From: JAVVVD01 sp964642795 | Lineage (GTDB): Bacteria > Bacillota > Clostridia > Christensenellales > CAG-138 | Assembly: GCA_964642795.1 (NCBI GenBank) | Contig: CAZXRQ010000052.1 | Span: 1-13,599, forward strand | Direction: 5' to 3' | DNA: 13,599 bases | In this document: piece by piece, positions 6,853 to 13,599 of the stretch | Position numbering within the stretch: position 1 is the first letter of the stretch | Layout: each line of letters starts with the position of its first letter | Translations under genes and position numbers: made by a program | Notes under the pieces: generated by a model | Told to the model about the DNA's origin: nothing | Databases searched by the model: none | What the model saw: only the letters and a program-made list of their open reading frames with translations

Positions 6853-7911
6853 TCAGCTAAGCATTTCCTTTGCCATAGTTATAAGCGCCTGCACCGCCTG
6901 CTCCAAAGGCGCAGCAAGCACCTTTTCCCCCCGCGCGAATACCACGCCGTTATCCCTACCCAGCGCCACGCCAATATCCGCCTCCCGCGCCTCGCCGGGG
7001 CCGTTTACCGCGCAGCCCATCACCGCCACGGTAATATGCCCGTTTTGTGCGCAGTCTTCCAGCTCCCGCTCCACACGGGCGGCAATGCCCTCTACGTCGC
7101 TGCGCGTCCTGCCGCAGGTTGGGCAGCTGATTATATTCACGCCCTGACTGCGCACGCCCGCCGCCGCCAGTATACGCCTTGCGGCGTACACCTCCTGCAC
7201 CGGATCGCCCGTCATAGATACGCGCACGGTATCGCCTATTCCGTCCAGCAGCAGCGCACCTATGCCCATGGCGCCCTTGACCAGCGCCGCATCGCCGCCG
7301 CCGGCTTCGGTAACGCCAAGATGCAGCGGGTAATCGCAGACCTCGCTGAGCCTTCTGTATACGCGCACGGTATCCGGCACATTTGAGGCCTTAGCGCTAA
7401 TTACAATATCGGAAAACCCCGCGTCCTCCAGCAGCTTTACATGCCCCAGCGCGCTTTCCGCAAGTGCGTCCGGCGTAGGGCCGCCGTACTTTGCCAACAG
7501 CTCCCGTTCCACGCTGCCGGAGTTAACGCCCACGCGTATAGGCACCCCGTGCGCCCTTGCACAGGCCGCAAGCGTGCGCACGTTGTCCGCGCCGCCGATG
7601 TTGCCGGGATTTATGCGCAGCTTATCTATGCCGTTTTCCACAGCGGCAACGGCAAGCTTATAGTCAAAATGTATATCCGCCACCAACGGAGCCGTACCAT
7701 ATTGCTTAAGTGCGGATATAGCTTTTGCGCACGCCATATCGTATACGGACACGCGCACTATATCGCAGCCCGCTTCGCACAGCGCGGCGATCTGCGCGCC
7801 GGTGGCTTCGACGTTTTGGGTACGTGTATTGGTCATGGATTGTATGGTAACAGGTGCGCCGCCGCCTATATACAGCGCGCCCACCTTGATTTTATGCGTT
7901 TGCTTTGCCAT
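6853..7911 (-). CDS. ispG: 4-hydroxy-3-methylbut-2-en-1-yl diphosphate synthase (IspG/GcpE)
   Basis: Penultimate enzyme of the MEP isoprenoid pathway. It reductively converts methylerythritol cyclodiphosphate to HMBPP using a [4Fe-4S] cluster. The 352-residue protein has the N-terminal VTIQSMTNT motif of the TIM barrel, then VADIHFDYKLA, the KLRINPGNIG segment and a SRP-like RVGVNSGS. The C-terminal cluster domain carries SCPTCGR with Cys263 and Cys266, then MGCAVNGPGEA with Cys300 and Glu307, the expected three-Cys-plus-Glu cluster ligands. Length is that of the short bacterial form without the plant insert. The ATG at 7911 sits behind an AGGGGGG ribosome binding site that overlaps the rseP end, 2 bases away. 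It shares the operon with dxr (second MEP enzyme) and with uppS, which uses the product. Confidence 0.97.
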   Translation of the reverse strand: MAKQTHKIKVGALYIGGGAPVTIQSMTNTRTQNVEATGAQIAALCEAGCDIVRVSVYDMACAKAISALKQYGTAPLVADIHFDYKLAVAAVENGIDKLRINPGNIGGADNVRTLAACARAHGVPIRVGVNSGSVERELLAKYGGPTPDALAESALGHVKLLEDAGFSDIVISAKASNVPDTVRVYRRLSEVCDYPLHLGVTEAGGGDAALVKGAMGIGALLLDGIGDTVRVSMTGDPVQEVYAARRILAAAGVRSQGVNIISCPTCGRTRSDVEGIAARVERELEDCAQNGHITVAVMGCAVNGPGEAREADIGVALGRDNGVVFARGEKVLAAPLEQAVQALITMAKEMLS

Positions 7912-7913
7912 GT

Positions 7914-8948
7914 TTACCCCCCTATAAGCGACGCTACGTCCCTAACGGACAGGAATATCACCAGCGCGAACAGCAGCAATATCCCCACGAAGTGTACCAT
8001 GCCCTCTACCTTCTGCGGCACGGGCTTTCCGCGTATTACCTCAACCACCATGAACACAAACCTGCCGCCATCCAAAGCCGGCAGCGGAAGCAGGTTCATA
8101 AGACCCAGGCTCGCGCTTATAAGCACTCCAAAGCGCAGCACGACCTCAAGCCCTGCGCGCACCGCCTGGCTAAGCATGGTTACTATGCCCACGGGGCCCA
8201 CCACGTCGCCGCTCTGCATCTGTACCGTGCCCACGATAAGCCCGCCGAAGTAGGCCAGCGTTTCGTATACTATGCTCCATACATACTGGACGGAGTAGCC
8301 AAACGCATCAAAAAAGCCGTACACCTTGCGCTGCGCGCTTATCATCACGCCCAGCATATTGCGGCCCTCTTCAGCGTTATATATATCCTCCAGCACCAGC
8401 GCCACCCGCTCGCCGTCGCGCTCCACCACCAGCGTGGCGCTGTCGCTGTCCGCCTTGTTTACCACGGAGCTTACCTGATTGAAGTAAACTATATCCCGCC
8501 CGTCCACGCTTAAAAGCAGATCTCCGGGCAGCACGCCCGCCTCCGCGGCGGGGGAGTCCTCCGCAGTAAGCGATTCCACCATGGGCACATAGTCGCCGAA
8601 GCTCATGAGTATGATCGCGCTTAAAACCACCGCCAGCAGCAGGTTGACCACCGGCCCTGCCAGCACCACCAGCATCCGCTTCCACACCTTTTGCGCGGTG
8701 AAGCAGCGCGGATCGTTCGGCTCCTCGTCCTCGCCGTAAAAGCGGCACATACCGCCTATCGGGAACGCGCGCAGCGAATAATCTATGCCGTTTTTGGTCT
8801 TTTTGAACAGCACAGGCCCCATACCCACGGCAAATTCCAGTATGCCGAAGTTGAACAGCCTGCCCACCGAATAATGTCCCAGCTCATGCGCTACCACGAA
8901 TACCGTAAGCACCAGCAGCGCCGCAATAACGGATAATACCGTACTCAT
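7914..8948 (-). CDS. rseP: Site-2 intramembrane metalloprotease RseP/RasP
   Basis: A 344-residue membrane zinc protease that cleaves transmembrane substrates such as anti-sigma factors and leftover signal peptides. The first membrane helix carries AHELGHY, with His21, Glu22 and His25 of the HExxH site. A second hydrophobic stretch follows near residue 95, then one PDZ domain (about 115-195) with AGVLPGDLLLSVDG. The C-terminal membrane part has MNLLPLPALDGGR, in which Asp293 is the third zinc ligand, and ends in a last helix. One PDZ domain, rather than the two in proteobacterial RseP, is typical of Bacillota RasP. Its ATG overlaps the dxr stop as ATGA and has AAGGAG upstream. Its substrate cannot be read from this window; the position between dxr and ispG is common in the phylum. 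Confidence 0.96.
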   Translation of the reverse strand: MSTVLSVIAALLVLTVFVVAHELGHYSVGRLFNFGILEFAVGMGPVLFKKTKNGIDYSLRAFPIGGMCRFYGEDEEPNDPRCFTAQKVWKRMLVVLAGPVVNLLLAVVLSAIILMSFGDYVPMVESLTAEDSPAAEAGVLPGDLLLSVDGRDIVYFNQVSSVVNKADSDSATLVVERDGERVALVLEDIYNAEEGRNMLGVMISAQRKVYGFFDAFGYSVQYVWSIVYETLAYFGGLIVGTVQMQSGDVVGPVGIVTMLSQAVRAGLEVVLRFGVLISASLGLMNLLPLPALDGGRFVFMVVEVIRGKPVPQKVEGMVHFVGILLLFALVIFLSVRDVASLIGG

Positions 8949-10096
8949 TGATATCTCTCCTTATATGGCCAGCCTTCCGCCCTCCGCCGTGCCGCCGCAT
9001 CCGCCTTAAGCACGTCGTCCAGCGTGGAAATGCCGCCTGTTTCGCATCCCTGCATAGTGTATTCAACGATGCGCTGTATATCCAAAAAGCCTATTTTATG
9101 CTCGAAGAAAAGCCGCGCGGCGACCTCGTTTGCGGCATTGTATGCCGCCGGCATAGCTCCGCCCGCCTTTAGCGCCTCGTACGCAAGCGGTATCGCATGA
9201 AACAGCGCCGTGTCCGGCGCGTCGAACGTGAGCGCGCTGCCCGTAAGCGCAAGTCCGCCGAAATTCCCCGCCATGCGCGCAGGATACGTCAGCGCATACT
9301 GTATGGCAAGCCGCATATCCGGCCTGCTCAGCTGCGCGATGCTGCTGCCGTCAACAAACTCCACCATGGAGTGCACTATGCTTTGCCTGTGCACCAGCAC
9401 ATCTATACTCTCGCAGGGTATATCGAACAGATGGCTTGCTTCGATTATTTCCAAGCCCTTATTAAACAGCGTAGCGCTGTCCAGCGTGATCTTTTTTCCC
9501 ATATTCCACGTGGGATGCCTAAGCGCGTCCTCCACCGTAACGCTGTTTAGCCGCGCTTCGTCATAGCCAAAAAACGGCCCGCCCGACGCTGTGAGTATAA
9601 GCCGCTTCACCTCGGCATGTTCTCCGCAGCTAAGGCACTGGAATATCGCGGACTGCTCGCTGTCCACCGGCAGTATGCACCCGCCGCCTGTCTTTATCGC
9701 CTGCCGCACCGGGTCTATTGCGCACACGACGCTTTCCTTGTTTGCAAGAGCGACCGTGCGTCCTGCGTTCAGCGCCGCTATCAGCGGACGCAGCCCAGCG
9801 AAGCCGTTAATGCCGTGTACCACCCTGTCCGCATCCAGCGCGGCCAGCTCGCTTGCGGCATTATCGCCGCTTATAACCCGCACTCCGGGCAGCGCAAGCC
9901 GTACCTGACACGCGCAGCTTTCCTCCGCAATGCCCACATACTCTGGTAAAAACTCCTTAGCCTGAGCTATGAGCAGCGCCGCATTGGAGCCGGCGCACAG
10001 CGCGCGCACGTTAAATTCTTTTTTGAACGCCCCAAGCACGTCCAGCGTCTGGACGCCTATCGAGCCTGTGCTTCCCAGCACCGTAACGCTTTTCAT
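8945..10096 (-). CDS. dxr: 1-deoxy-D-xylulose 5-phosphate reductoisomerase (Dxr/IspC)
   Basis: First committed enzyme of the MEP pathway: it rearranges and reduces DXP to MEP with NADPH and a divalent metal, and is the target of fosmidomycin. The N-terminal GSTGSIG binds NADPH. ALANKES, PVDSEQSA with Asp145 as metal ligand, TASGGPF, HPTWNMGKKITLDSATL and the flexible-loop region VHRQSIVHSMVEF are all present. I chose the ATG at 10096 (383 residues) because family members normally start MK-x-hydrophobic-GSTGSIG. Two in-frame TTG codons precede it, and the TTG at 10102 is better spaced from a TAGGA sequence, so a 385-residue product is possible. The gene follows cdsA by about 10 bases and overlaps the rseP start by 4. 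No key residue is missing. Confidence 0.97.
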   Translation of the reverse strand: MKSVTVLGSTGSIGVQTLDVLGAFKKEFNVRALCAGSNAALLIAQAKEFLPEYVGIAEESCACQVRLALPGVRVISGDNAASELAALDADRVVHGINGFAGLRPLIAALNAGRTVALANKESVVCAIDPVRQAIKTGGGCILPVDSEQSAIFQCLSCGEHAEVKRLILTASGGPFFGYDEARLNSVTVEDALRHPTWNMGKKITLDSATLFNKGLEIIEASHLFDIPCESIDVLVHRQSIVHSMVEFVDGSSIAQLSRPDMRLAIQYALTYPARMAGNFGGLALTGSALTFDAPDTALFHAIPLAYEALKAGGAMPAAYNAANEVAARLFFEHKIGFLDIQRIVEYTMQGCETGGISTLDDVLKADAAARRRAEGWPYKERYQ

Positions 10097-10106
10097 CAAC
10101 AATCAG

Positions 10107-10907
10107 CTATCCTATCAAGCAAAAATAGCAGAACACCACCGGCGCGCACATCAGCACGCTGTCCAGCCTGTCCATCACGCCGCCGTGTCCGGGGAATATC
10201 CAGCCGTAGTCCTTAACGCCTGACCAGCGCTTTATCGCGGAGGCGAACAGATCGCCCACCTGCCCCAGCACGCCGCACACAAGTCCCATCAGCAAAAGCG
10301 GGATAAGCGGCGTCGCGCCGCCCCACCAGCTTTGAGCAAAGTATGTAAGCGCTCCGCCGGCTATGCCGCCTATCAGACCGCCCACGCTGCCCTCCACAGT
10401 CTTCTTGGGGCTAAGCGCCGGGCAGAGCTTGTGTTTTCCTATCGCAACGCCGGTAAAATACGCAAGCGTATCTCCCATAAGCGGCCCCGCAAACGCGCAA
10501 AACAGCGCCGTGCGGTTATCCGCCGCGTGCGGCTGCGCTGCTGCATACATAAGTATAGCATAAAGCAGCAGCGGATAGATGAAAATAAACAGTGAAAGCA
10601 GTGTGTCGAGCGTATCCCGCCTGCTGTTGAATATGCGCTCAGTCAGCGTTATCAGCACACACAGCATAAAGAGCGCCGCCGTCCAGCCAACGCCCAGCAG
10701 CAGAAACACTGCATAGTAACCCGCGGCGAATACATACGCTCCCCATAAAAACGGGCTGCTTCCGCGCGCCTTAAGCGCACGCCCAAGCTCGTATACGGAA
10801 ACCACCGCCATTATTGTGAACGCCGCCGCCTGCACCCAGCCGGAAAATATCAGCACCAGCACAAACAACGCGATAAGCGGCACAGCCACGAGTATGCGTT
10901 TTAGCAT
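10107..10907 (-). CDS. cdsA: Phosphatidate cytidylyltransferase (CDP-diglyceride synthase)
   Basis: Integral membrane enzyme of 266 residues that makes CDP-diacylglycerol from phosphatidic acid and CTP, the branch point for phosphatidylglycerol and other phospholipids. Most of the chain is hydrophobic, with about seven or eight membrane segments. The middle has GDTLAYFTGVAIGKHKL and LSPKKTVEGSVGG. The diagnostic C-terminal signature lies at 223-250: S-x3-KR-x4-KD-x-G-x3-PGHGG-x2-DR-x-DS, with the catalytic acidic and basic residues intact. The ATG at 10907 has a near-perfect AAAGGAGGA site, 16 bases after uppS. The adjacency to uppS is conserved across many bacteria and couples phospholipid and undecaprenyl-phosphate supply. 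Confidence 0.97.
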   Translation of the reverse strand: MLKRILVAVPLIALFVLVLIFSGWVQAAAFTIMAVVSVYELGRALKARGSSPFLWGAYVFAAGYYAVFLLLGVGWTAALFMLCVLITLTERIFNSRRDTLDTLLSLFIFIYPLLLYAILMYAAAQPHAADNRTALFCAFAGPLMGDTLAYFTGVAIGKHKLCPALSPKKTVEGSVGGLIGGIAGGALTYFAQSWWGGATPLIPLLLMGLVCGVLGQVGDLFASAIKRWSGVKDYGWIFPGHGGVMDRLDSVLMCAPVVFCYFCLIG

Positions 10908-10923
10908 AGCGTCCTCCTTTGCG

Positions 10924-11673
10924 TTATTTCAGCCCGCCAAAGCGGCGGTCGCGATGCTGGTACTCCCGCAAGGCCGCGATGTACAGTTCGTCCGTAAAAG
11001 CGGGCCAGTAGGTATCCGTAAATATCAGCTCCGCATACGCGGCCTGCAGCATGAAGAAGTTGGATAGCCGCTGCTCGCCGCTGGTACGTATCACAACGTC
11101 CATATCCGGCAGTCCCGCCGTGTACAGCGCGCCCATGAACGCGGCCTCGTCAATATCCATTGGCAAAAGCTCTCCCGTTTGCACCTTTTCCGCGAGCATC
11201 CTGGCGGCCCTCGCGGCCTCCGCACGGCTGCCGTAGTTGAGCGCAATATTGAGTTTTAACCCCACATTTTCCGCCGTGCGCGCACATGCCGAGTTTACTG
11301 CCGCCACGACTGCCGGCGGAAACTCCGACACATCGCCGGGTATGCTTATCCTTACGCCGTTTTCGTCCAGCTCGTCTATCTCCTTGGAAAAGTATTCCAC
11401 CAGCAGCGAAAACAGCACATCCAGTTCCGACTTTGGACGCTTCCAGTTTTCACTGGAGAACGCATACAGCGTAAGCGCCTCTATGCCTATGTCGGAGCTT
11501 ATGCGGATTATGCCTCGCAGCCTGTCCACTCCGGCGCGGTGCCCCATGCTGCGGGGCAGGCCGCGGCTTTGCGCATAGCGGCCGTTCCCATCCATGATTA
11601 TTCCAATATGGCGCGGCAGCCGCGCAGAGTCCAGCCCCATCGCGGCAAGCTGTTCATCGGTATATTTTCGCAT
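10924..11673 (-). CDS. uppS: Undecaprenyl diphosphate synthase (cis-prenyltransferase)
   Basis: A 249-residue soluble cis-prenyltransferase that extends farnesyl diphosphate with IPP to the C55 lipid carrier used for peptidoglycan and wall polymers. HIGIIMDGNGRYAQSRGLPR contains catalytic Asp28 and the diphosphate-binding residues. It is followed by GHRAG, LTLYAFSSENWKRP and, near the C-terminus, RTSGEQRLSNFF and AYAEL..D..WP, all diagnostic. The usual NYGGR motif reads NYGSR, a small change of uncertain importance. The ATG at 11673 is preceded by GAAGGGG; another ATG 5 bases upstream is out of frame. It lies about 60 bases after the small PASTA-like gene, with a hairpin between them, and 16 bases before cdsA. 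Confidence 0.97.
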   Translation of the reverse strand: MRKYTDEQLAAMGLDSARLPRHIGIIMDGNGRYAQSRGLPRSMGHRAGVDRLRGIIRISSDIGIEALTLYAFSSENWKRPKSELDVLFSLLVEYFSKEIDELDENGVRISIPGDVSEFPPAVVAAVNSACARTAENVGLKLNIALNYGSRAEAARAARMLAEKVQTGELLPMDIDEAAFMGALYTAGLPDMDVVIRTSGEQRLSNFFMLQAAYAELIFTDTYWPAFTDELYIAALREYQHRDRRFGGLK

Positions 11674-11697
11674 ACCATTGCCCCTTCGTCAGTAGTC

Positions 11698-11719
11698 AAA
11701 AGGCGGCGAAAGCCGCCTT
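11698..11719 (-). terminator. Hairpin with short T-run before uppS (partial terminator or attenuator)
   Basis: On the minus strand AAGGCGGC (plus 11712-11719) pairs perfectly with GCCGCCTT (plus 11700-11707) around a TTTC loop. The T-run continues only to four T. It starts about a dozen bases after the small gene's stop and ends about 25 before the uppS ATG. The T-run is too short for a strong terminator, so it may reduce read-through or protect processed mRNA. The structure is seen; its effect is inferred. Confidence 0.5.
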
Positions 11720-11731
11720 ATAATATTTTGT

Positions 11732-11941
11732 TTATTCGTTCCGATTCCCGTCAAGCCGTACAAACAGCGCCCAAACCAGCTCGTATACGCCGTCTGCGCC
11801 CCGTCTTACCCTTACCACGCGGGCGTCGTCTCCACCGCTGCCCTTGCGGCTGGACGTTTCAGTAAGCGTATAGCGCGCGCCGGCCGCGTCCAGTCTGCGG
11901 GTCGCCTCATTAAGCGGCAGTCCCAGAAGCTCCCGTGTCAA
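11732..11941 (-). CDS. Small PASTA-like protein of unknown function
   Basis: A 69-residue acidic/basic soluble protein with no signal peptide or membrane segment. Residues about 5-60 read like a single PASTA-type fold: LLGLPLNEATRRLDAAG resembles the opening helix motif G-x3-x-EA-x2-L-x2-AG, followed by two strand-like stretches (ARVVRVRRG and VYELVWALF). The start is assigned to TTG 11941, which overlaps the frr stop as TTGA. AAGGAG lies 11 bases upstream inside frr, which suggests translational coupling. I recall comparable short ORFs between frr and uppS in other Clostridia, but no established function. A real gene is likely from its compact placement and codon-consistent length; the PASTA assignment is by pattern only. 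Confidence 0.7.
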   Translation of the reverse strand: MTRELLGLPLNEATRRLDAAGARYTLTETSSRKGSGGDDARVVRVRRGADGVYELVWALFVRLDGNRNE

Positions 11942-12489
11942 ACCTCCATTATCTCCTTTTCCTTATCGGCAATTATGGAATCCACACTCTTGATGGCGGC
12001 GTCGGTAGCCTTCTGCGCGTCCTCCTCCATCTTTTTCTGGTCGTCTTCGGTTATTTCACCGTCCTTTTTGGCCTTTTTGATGTTTTCAATGGCGTCGCGG
12101 CGAATAGCGCGAACGGCCACCTTGGCCTCCTCGCCCTTTTTGCGGACCGTTTTAACAAGCTCTTTTCTGCGCTCCTCGGTAAGCTCCGGGAACAAGAGGC
12201 GTATGCAACGGCCGTCGTTGGACGGATTTATGCCGAGATCGCTTTTTTGTATAGCCTTCTCAATGGTGCTTAATGTGCTGGGATCGTACGGGGTTATCAC
12301 CAGCATACGCGGCTCCGGAGAGGAAATATTGCCGGTTTGGTTGATCGGGGTAGGCGTGCCGTAGTAGTCCACCAATATGCGGTCCAGCACCTGGGCGCTC
12401 GCGCGGCCTGCGCGCAAGCTGCCAAGATCGCGCTTGAGCACTTCCTGAGTCTTGCCCATTTTCTCTTTTGCTATGTCTATGGCATCCAT
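11938..12489 (-). CDS. frr: Ribosome recycling factor
   Basis: A 183-residue, standard-length factor that works with EF-G to split the post-termination ribosome and free the mRNA. The N-terminal helix contains LGSLRAGRASAQVLD, followed by VDYYGTPTPINQ, the signature of domain II entry. The charged C-terminal half (about 110-183) forms the long three-helix bundle and includes the ELTEERRKELVK segment. Start ATG 12489 is behind AAGGAGG with 8-9 bases spacing. It lies 68 bases after pyrH, with no clear terminator between, and its stop overlaps the following small gene by 4 bases. Confidence 0.98.
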   Translation of the reverse strand: MDAIDIAKEKMGKTQEVLKRDLGSLRAGRASAQVLDRILVDYYGTPTPINQTGNISSPEPRMLVITPYDPSTLSTIEKAIQKSDLGINPSNDGRCIRLLFPELTEERRKELVKTVRKKGEEAKVAVRAIRRDAIENIKKAKKDGEITEDDQKKMEEDAQKATDAAIKSVDSIIADKEKEIMEV

Positions 12490-12557
12490 GTGTTTTGCCT
12501 CCTTGATTGATGATGGCGGTATGTTGCCCCACGGTTATATTTTAATTGAATACACCC

Positions 12558-13277
12558 TTATGCACAAGTGCAATTTGTTATCAGCGTACCCGGATTTTCA
12601 CCGCGCACCGCGCGCACGAGAGCGTCCGCATCCAGCTTGAACACCAGTATCGGGATGTCGTTATCACGGCAAAGCTCTATTGCGGTAAGGTCGGTTGCGG
12701 CAAGCTTTTGAGCTATCACCTCGTCGCAGGTGAGCTCCGTGTATCTTACCGCACCCGGATCCGCATTGGGATCGGCCGAGTACACCGCATCCACGTTTTT
12801 TGCAAGCAGCAGCGCGTCCGCATGGGTCTCCGCCGCCTTGAGCGCCGCTGCCGTATCCGTAGTGACGAACGGCGAGCCGCTGCCGCCGGCGAATATCACT
12901 ACCCGGCCCGAGGCGAGCGCGCTAAGCGCCGCGCGGGAGGAGTATGTGTCGCAAAAGCGCGGCATGGCGGTGGAGCTCAGCACCGTACAGGGCACGTTTT
13001 GCTTTTCCAGTGCGTCGCACAGCGCAAGCGAGTTAATCGTGGTAGCCAGCATCCCCATATGGTCCGCACGGTTGCGCTCCAGCGCGCGGCCGCTGCGCGC
13101 GCCGCGGATGATGTTGCCGCCGCCGCAGGTAACGCCTATCTCCACGCCCAGCTCATGCAGCGCGCCTATGCAACGGGCTATGCCTTCGATCTTTTCATAG
13201 TCCAGCACATCCGCGCCGCCCAGCGCCTCACCGGAAAGTTTTAAAGATACGCGCTTATACTTCAGTTGTTCTGCCAT
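12558..13277 (-). CDS. pyrH: Uridylate kinase (UMP kinase)
   Basis: A 239-residue amino-acid-kinase-family enzyme that phosphorylates UMP to UDP; it is hexameric and allosterically controlled in relatives. KLSGEALGG near the N-terminus contains the phosphate-binding Lys. CGGGNIIRG, the DHMGMLATTINSLAL segment, FAGGSGSPFVTTDTAA and KNVDAVYSADP follow in family order. The usual MDSTA near residue 200 reads TDLTA, a conservative variant. ATG 13277 is preceded by AGAGGTGA. A -10 box and a terminator lie directly upstream, so pyrH is probably the first gene of a transcript running toward polC. The tsf-pyrH-frr order is a conserved translation and nucleotide cluster. Confidence 0.97.
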   Translation of the reverse strand: MAEQLKYKRVSLKLSGEALGGADVLDYEKIEGIARCIGALHELGVEIGVTCGGGNIIRGARSGRALERNRADHMGMLATTINSLALCDALEKQNVPCTVLSSTAMPRFCDTYSSRAALSALASGRVVIFAGGSGSPFVTTDTAAALKAAETHADALLLAKNVDAVYSADPNADPGAVRYTELTCDEVIAQKLAATDLTAIELCRDNDIPILVFKLDADALVRAVRGENPGTLITNCTCA

Positions 13278-13305
13278 AATTCACCTCTGAATCATCGTTA
13301 ACATC

Positions 13306-13311
13306 ATTATA
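13306..13311 (-). promoter_or_regulatory. Probable -10 box of a promoter for pyrH and the downstream operon
   Basis: A perfect TATAAT on the minus strand lies about 28 bases upstream of the pyrH ATG, which would give a leader of about 20 bases. No good -35 box is seen at 17-18 bases, because that position falls in the terminator hairpin. The promoter is therefore weak, or depends on an activator. Confidence 0.5.
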
Positions 13312-13318
13312 GCATAGC

Positions 13319-13344
13319 AAAAAGGAACACGCGCGGTGTTCCTT
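13319..13344 (-). terminator. Intrinsic terminator after tsf
   Basis: Plus 13322-13330 and 13336-13344 form a perfect 9-base-pair stem (AGGAACAC/GTGTTCCT core) with the loop GCGCG. On the minus strand a T5 run follows; on the plus strand a TTCTTTTTT tract follows, so it could act in both directions. It lies 13 bases after the tsf stop and just upstream of the pyrH promoter. Confidence 0.85.
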
Positions 13345-13357
13345 CTTTTTTGTTCTA

Positions 13358-13599
13358 TTATTTTTTCATCTGGCCCATGACTTCTTCAGCGAAGTTATCC
13401 TGGCGCTTTTCCAGCCCCTCGCCCATCTCGTAGCGGACAAAACGGCGGATGCTGATCTTCTCTCCGATCTTGGCGATCGCGGCGTTGACCATCTCGGCCA
13501 CGGTCATATCCGGATCCTTCACGAACGGCTGCTCCAGCAGGCAGACCTCTTTGTAGTATTTCTCGATACGGCCTTCCACCATCTTGTTGATGATCGCTT
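13358..13599 (-). CDS. tsf: Elongation factor Ts, C-terminal end (partial)
   Basis: The visible 80 codons are the C-terminal end of EF-Ts, the nucleotide-exchange factor that reloads EF-Tu with GTP. The stretch KMVEGRIEKYYKEVCLLEQP followed by FVKD is diagnostic, and the protein ends EVMGQMKK with a TAA at 13358-13360. The frame is open to the window edge, reading AIINK before the first internal Met, so the start lies outside. rpsB is normally found upstream of tsf. The next gene is pyrH, across a terminator. Confidence 0.96.
   Translation of the reverse strand, partial: AIINKMVEGRIEKYYKEVCLLEQPFVKDPDMTVAEMVNAAIAKIGEKISIRRFVRYEMGEGLEKRQDNFAEEVMGQMKK

Noticed and set aside
12490..12557. Separate promoter or terminator between pyrH and frr
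   Set aside because: A TATAAC-like box is present but without a -35 box at normal spacing, and no hairpin with a T-run was found. The 68 bases are best read as an ordinary operon spacer with the frr ribosome binding site.

Overview
The window is a chromosomal segment of a low-GC-lineage Gram-positive bacterium (Bacillota, most likely class Clostridia) that has a fairly GC-rich genome. Three things suggest this: a PolC-type replicative polymerase, the gene order tsf-pyrH-frr-(small PASTA-like gene)-uppS-cdsA-dxr-rseP-ispG-polC, and strong AGGAGG-type ribosome binding sites. A narrower placement, such as Christensenellales-like, would be a guess. All convincing genes are on the minus strand, so the biological order runs from high to low coordinates. 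No rRNA, tRNA, CRISPR array, insertion sequence or phage gene was seen.

Region 1 (about 13599 down to 2596) is a compact housekeeping operon. It opens with the C-terminal end of tsf (EF-Ts), an intrinsic terminator and a probable promoter. Then follow pyrH (UMP kinase), frr (ribosome recycling factor), a 69-residue PASTA-like protein, uppS and cdsA (lipid carrier and phospholipid precursors), dxr and ispG (MEP isoprenoid pathway, which feeds uppS), rseP (site-2 protease) and polC (replicative DNA polymerase). Several genes overlap or sit 2-16 bases apart, so translation is probably coupled. The PolC is unusual: its proofreading exonuclease domain is present at full length, but every catalytic motif position I could align has been lost.

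Region 2 (2333-2595) is a 263-base AT-rich intergenic stretch. It holds a strong hairpin without a U-tract just after polC and a near-consensus promoter with a 10-base palindrome in its spacer. A leader of about 160 bases follows, with a possible 25-codon ORF. In many Bacillota polC is followed by rimP-nusA, so local synteny is broken here.

Region 3 (2332 down to 1) is a two-gene accessory operon. It encodes an intact dimethylarginine dimethylaminohydrolase and an ArcD-like amino acid antiporter. The antiporter reading frame carries a frameshift and an in-frame TGA, so it is a pseudogene or the site of two sequence errors. The pair would import methylated arginine or exchange it for its product, and cleave it to citrulline and dimethylamine. 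As written, only the enzyme is intact.

I see no new multi-gene defence or mobile system. The points most worth following are the pseudo-exonuclease in PolC, the doubly broken antiporter beside an intact DDAH, and the regulatory region between polC and ddaH.
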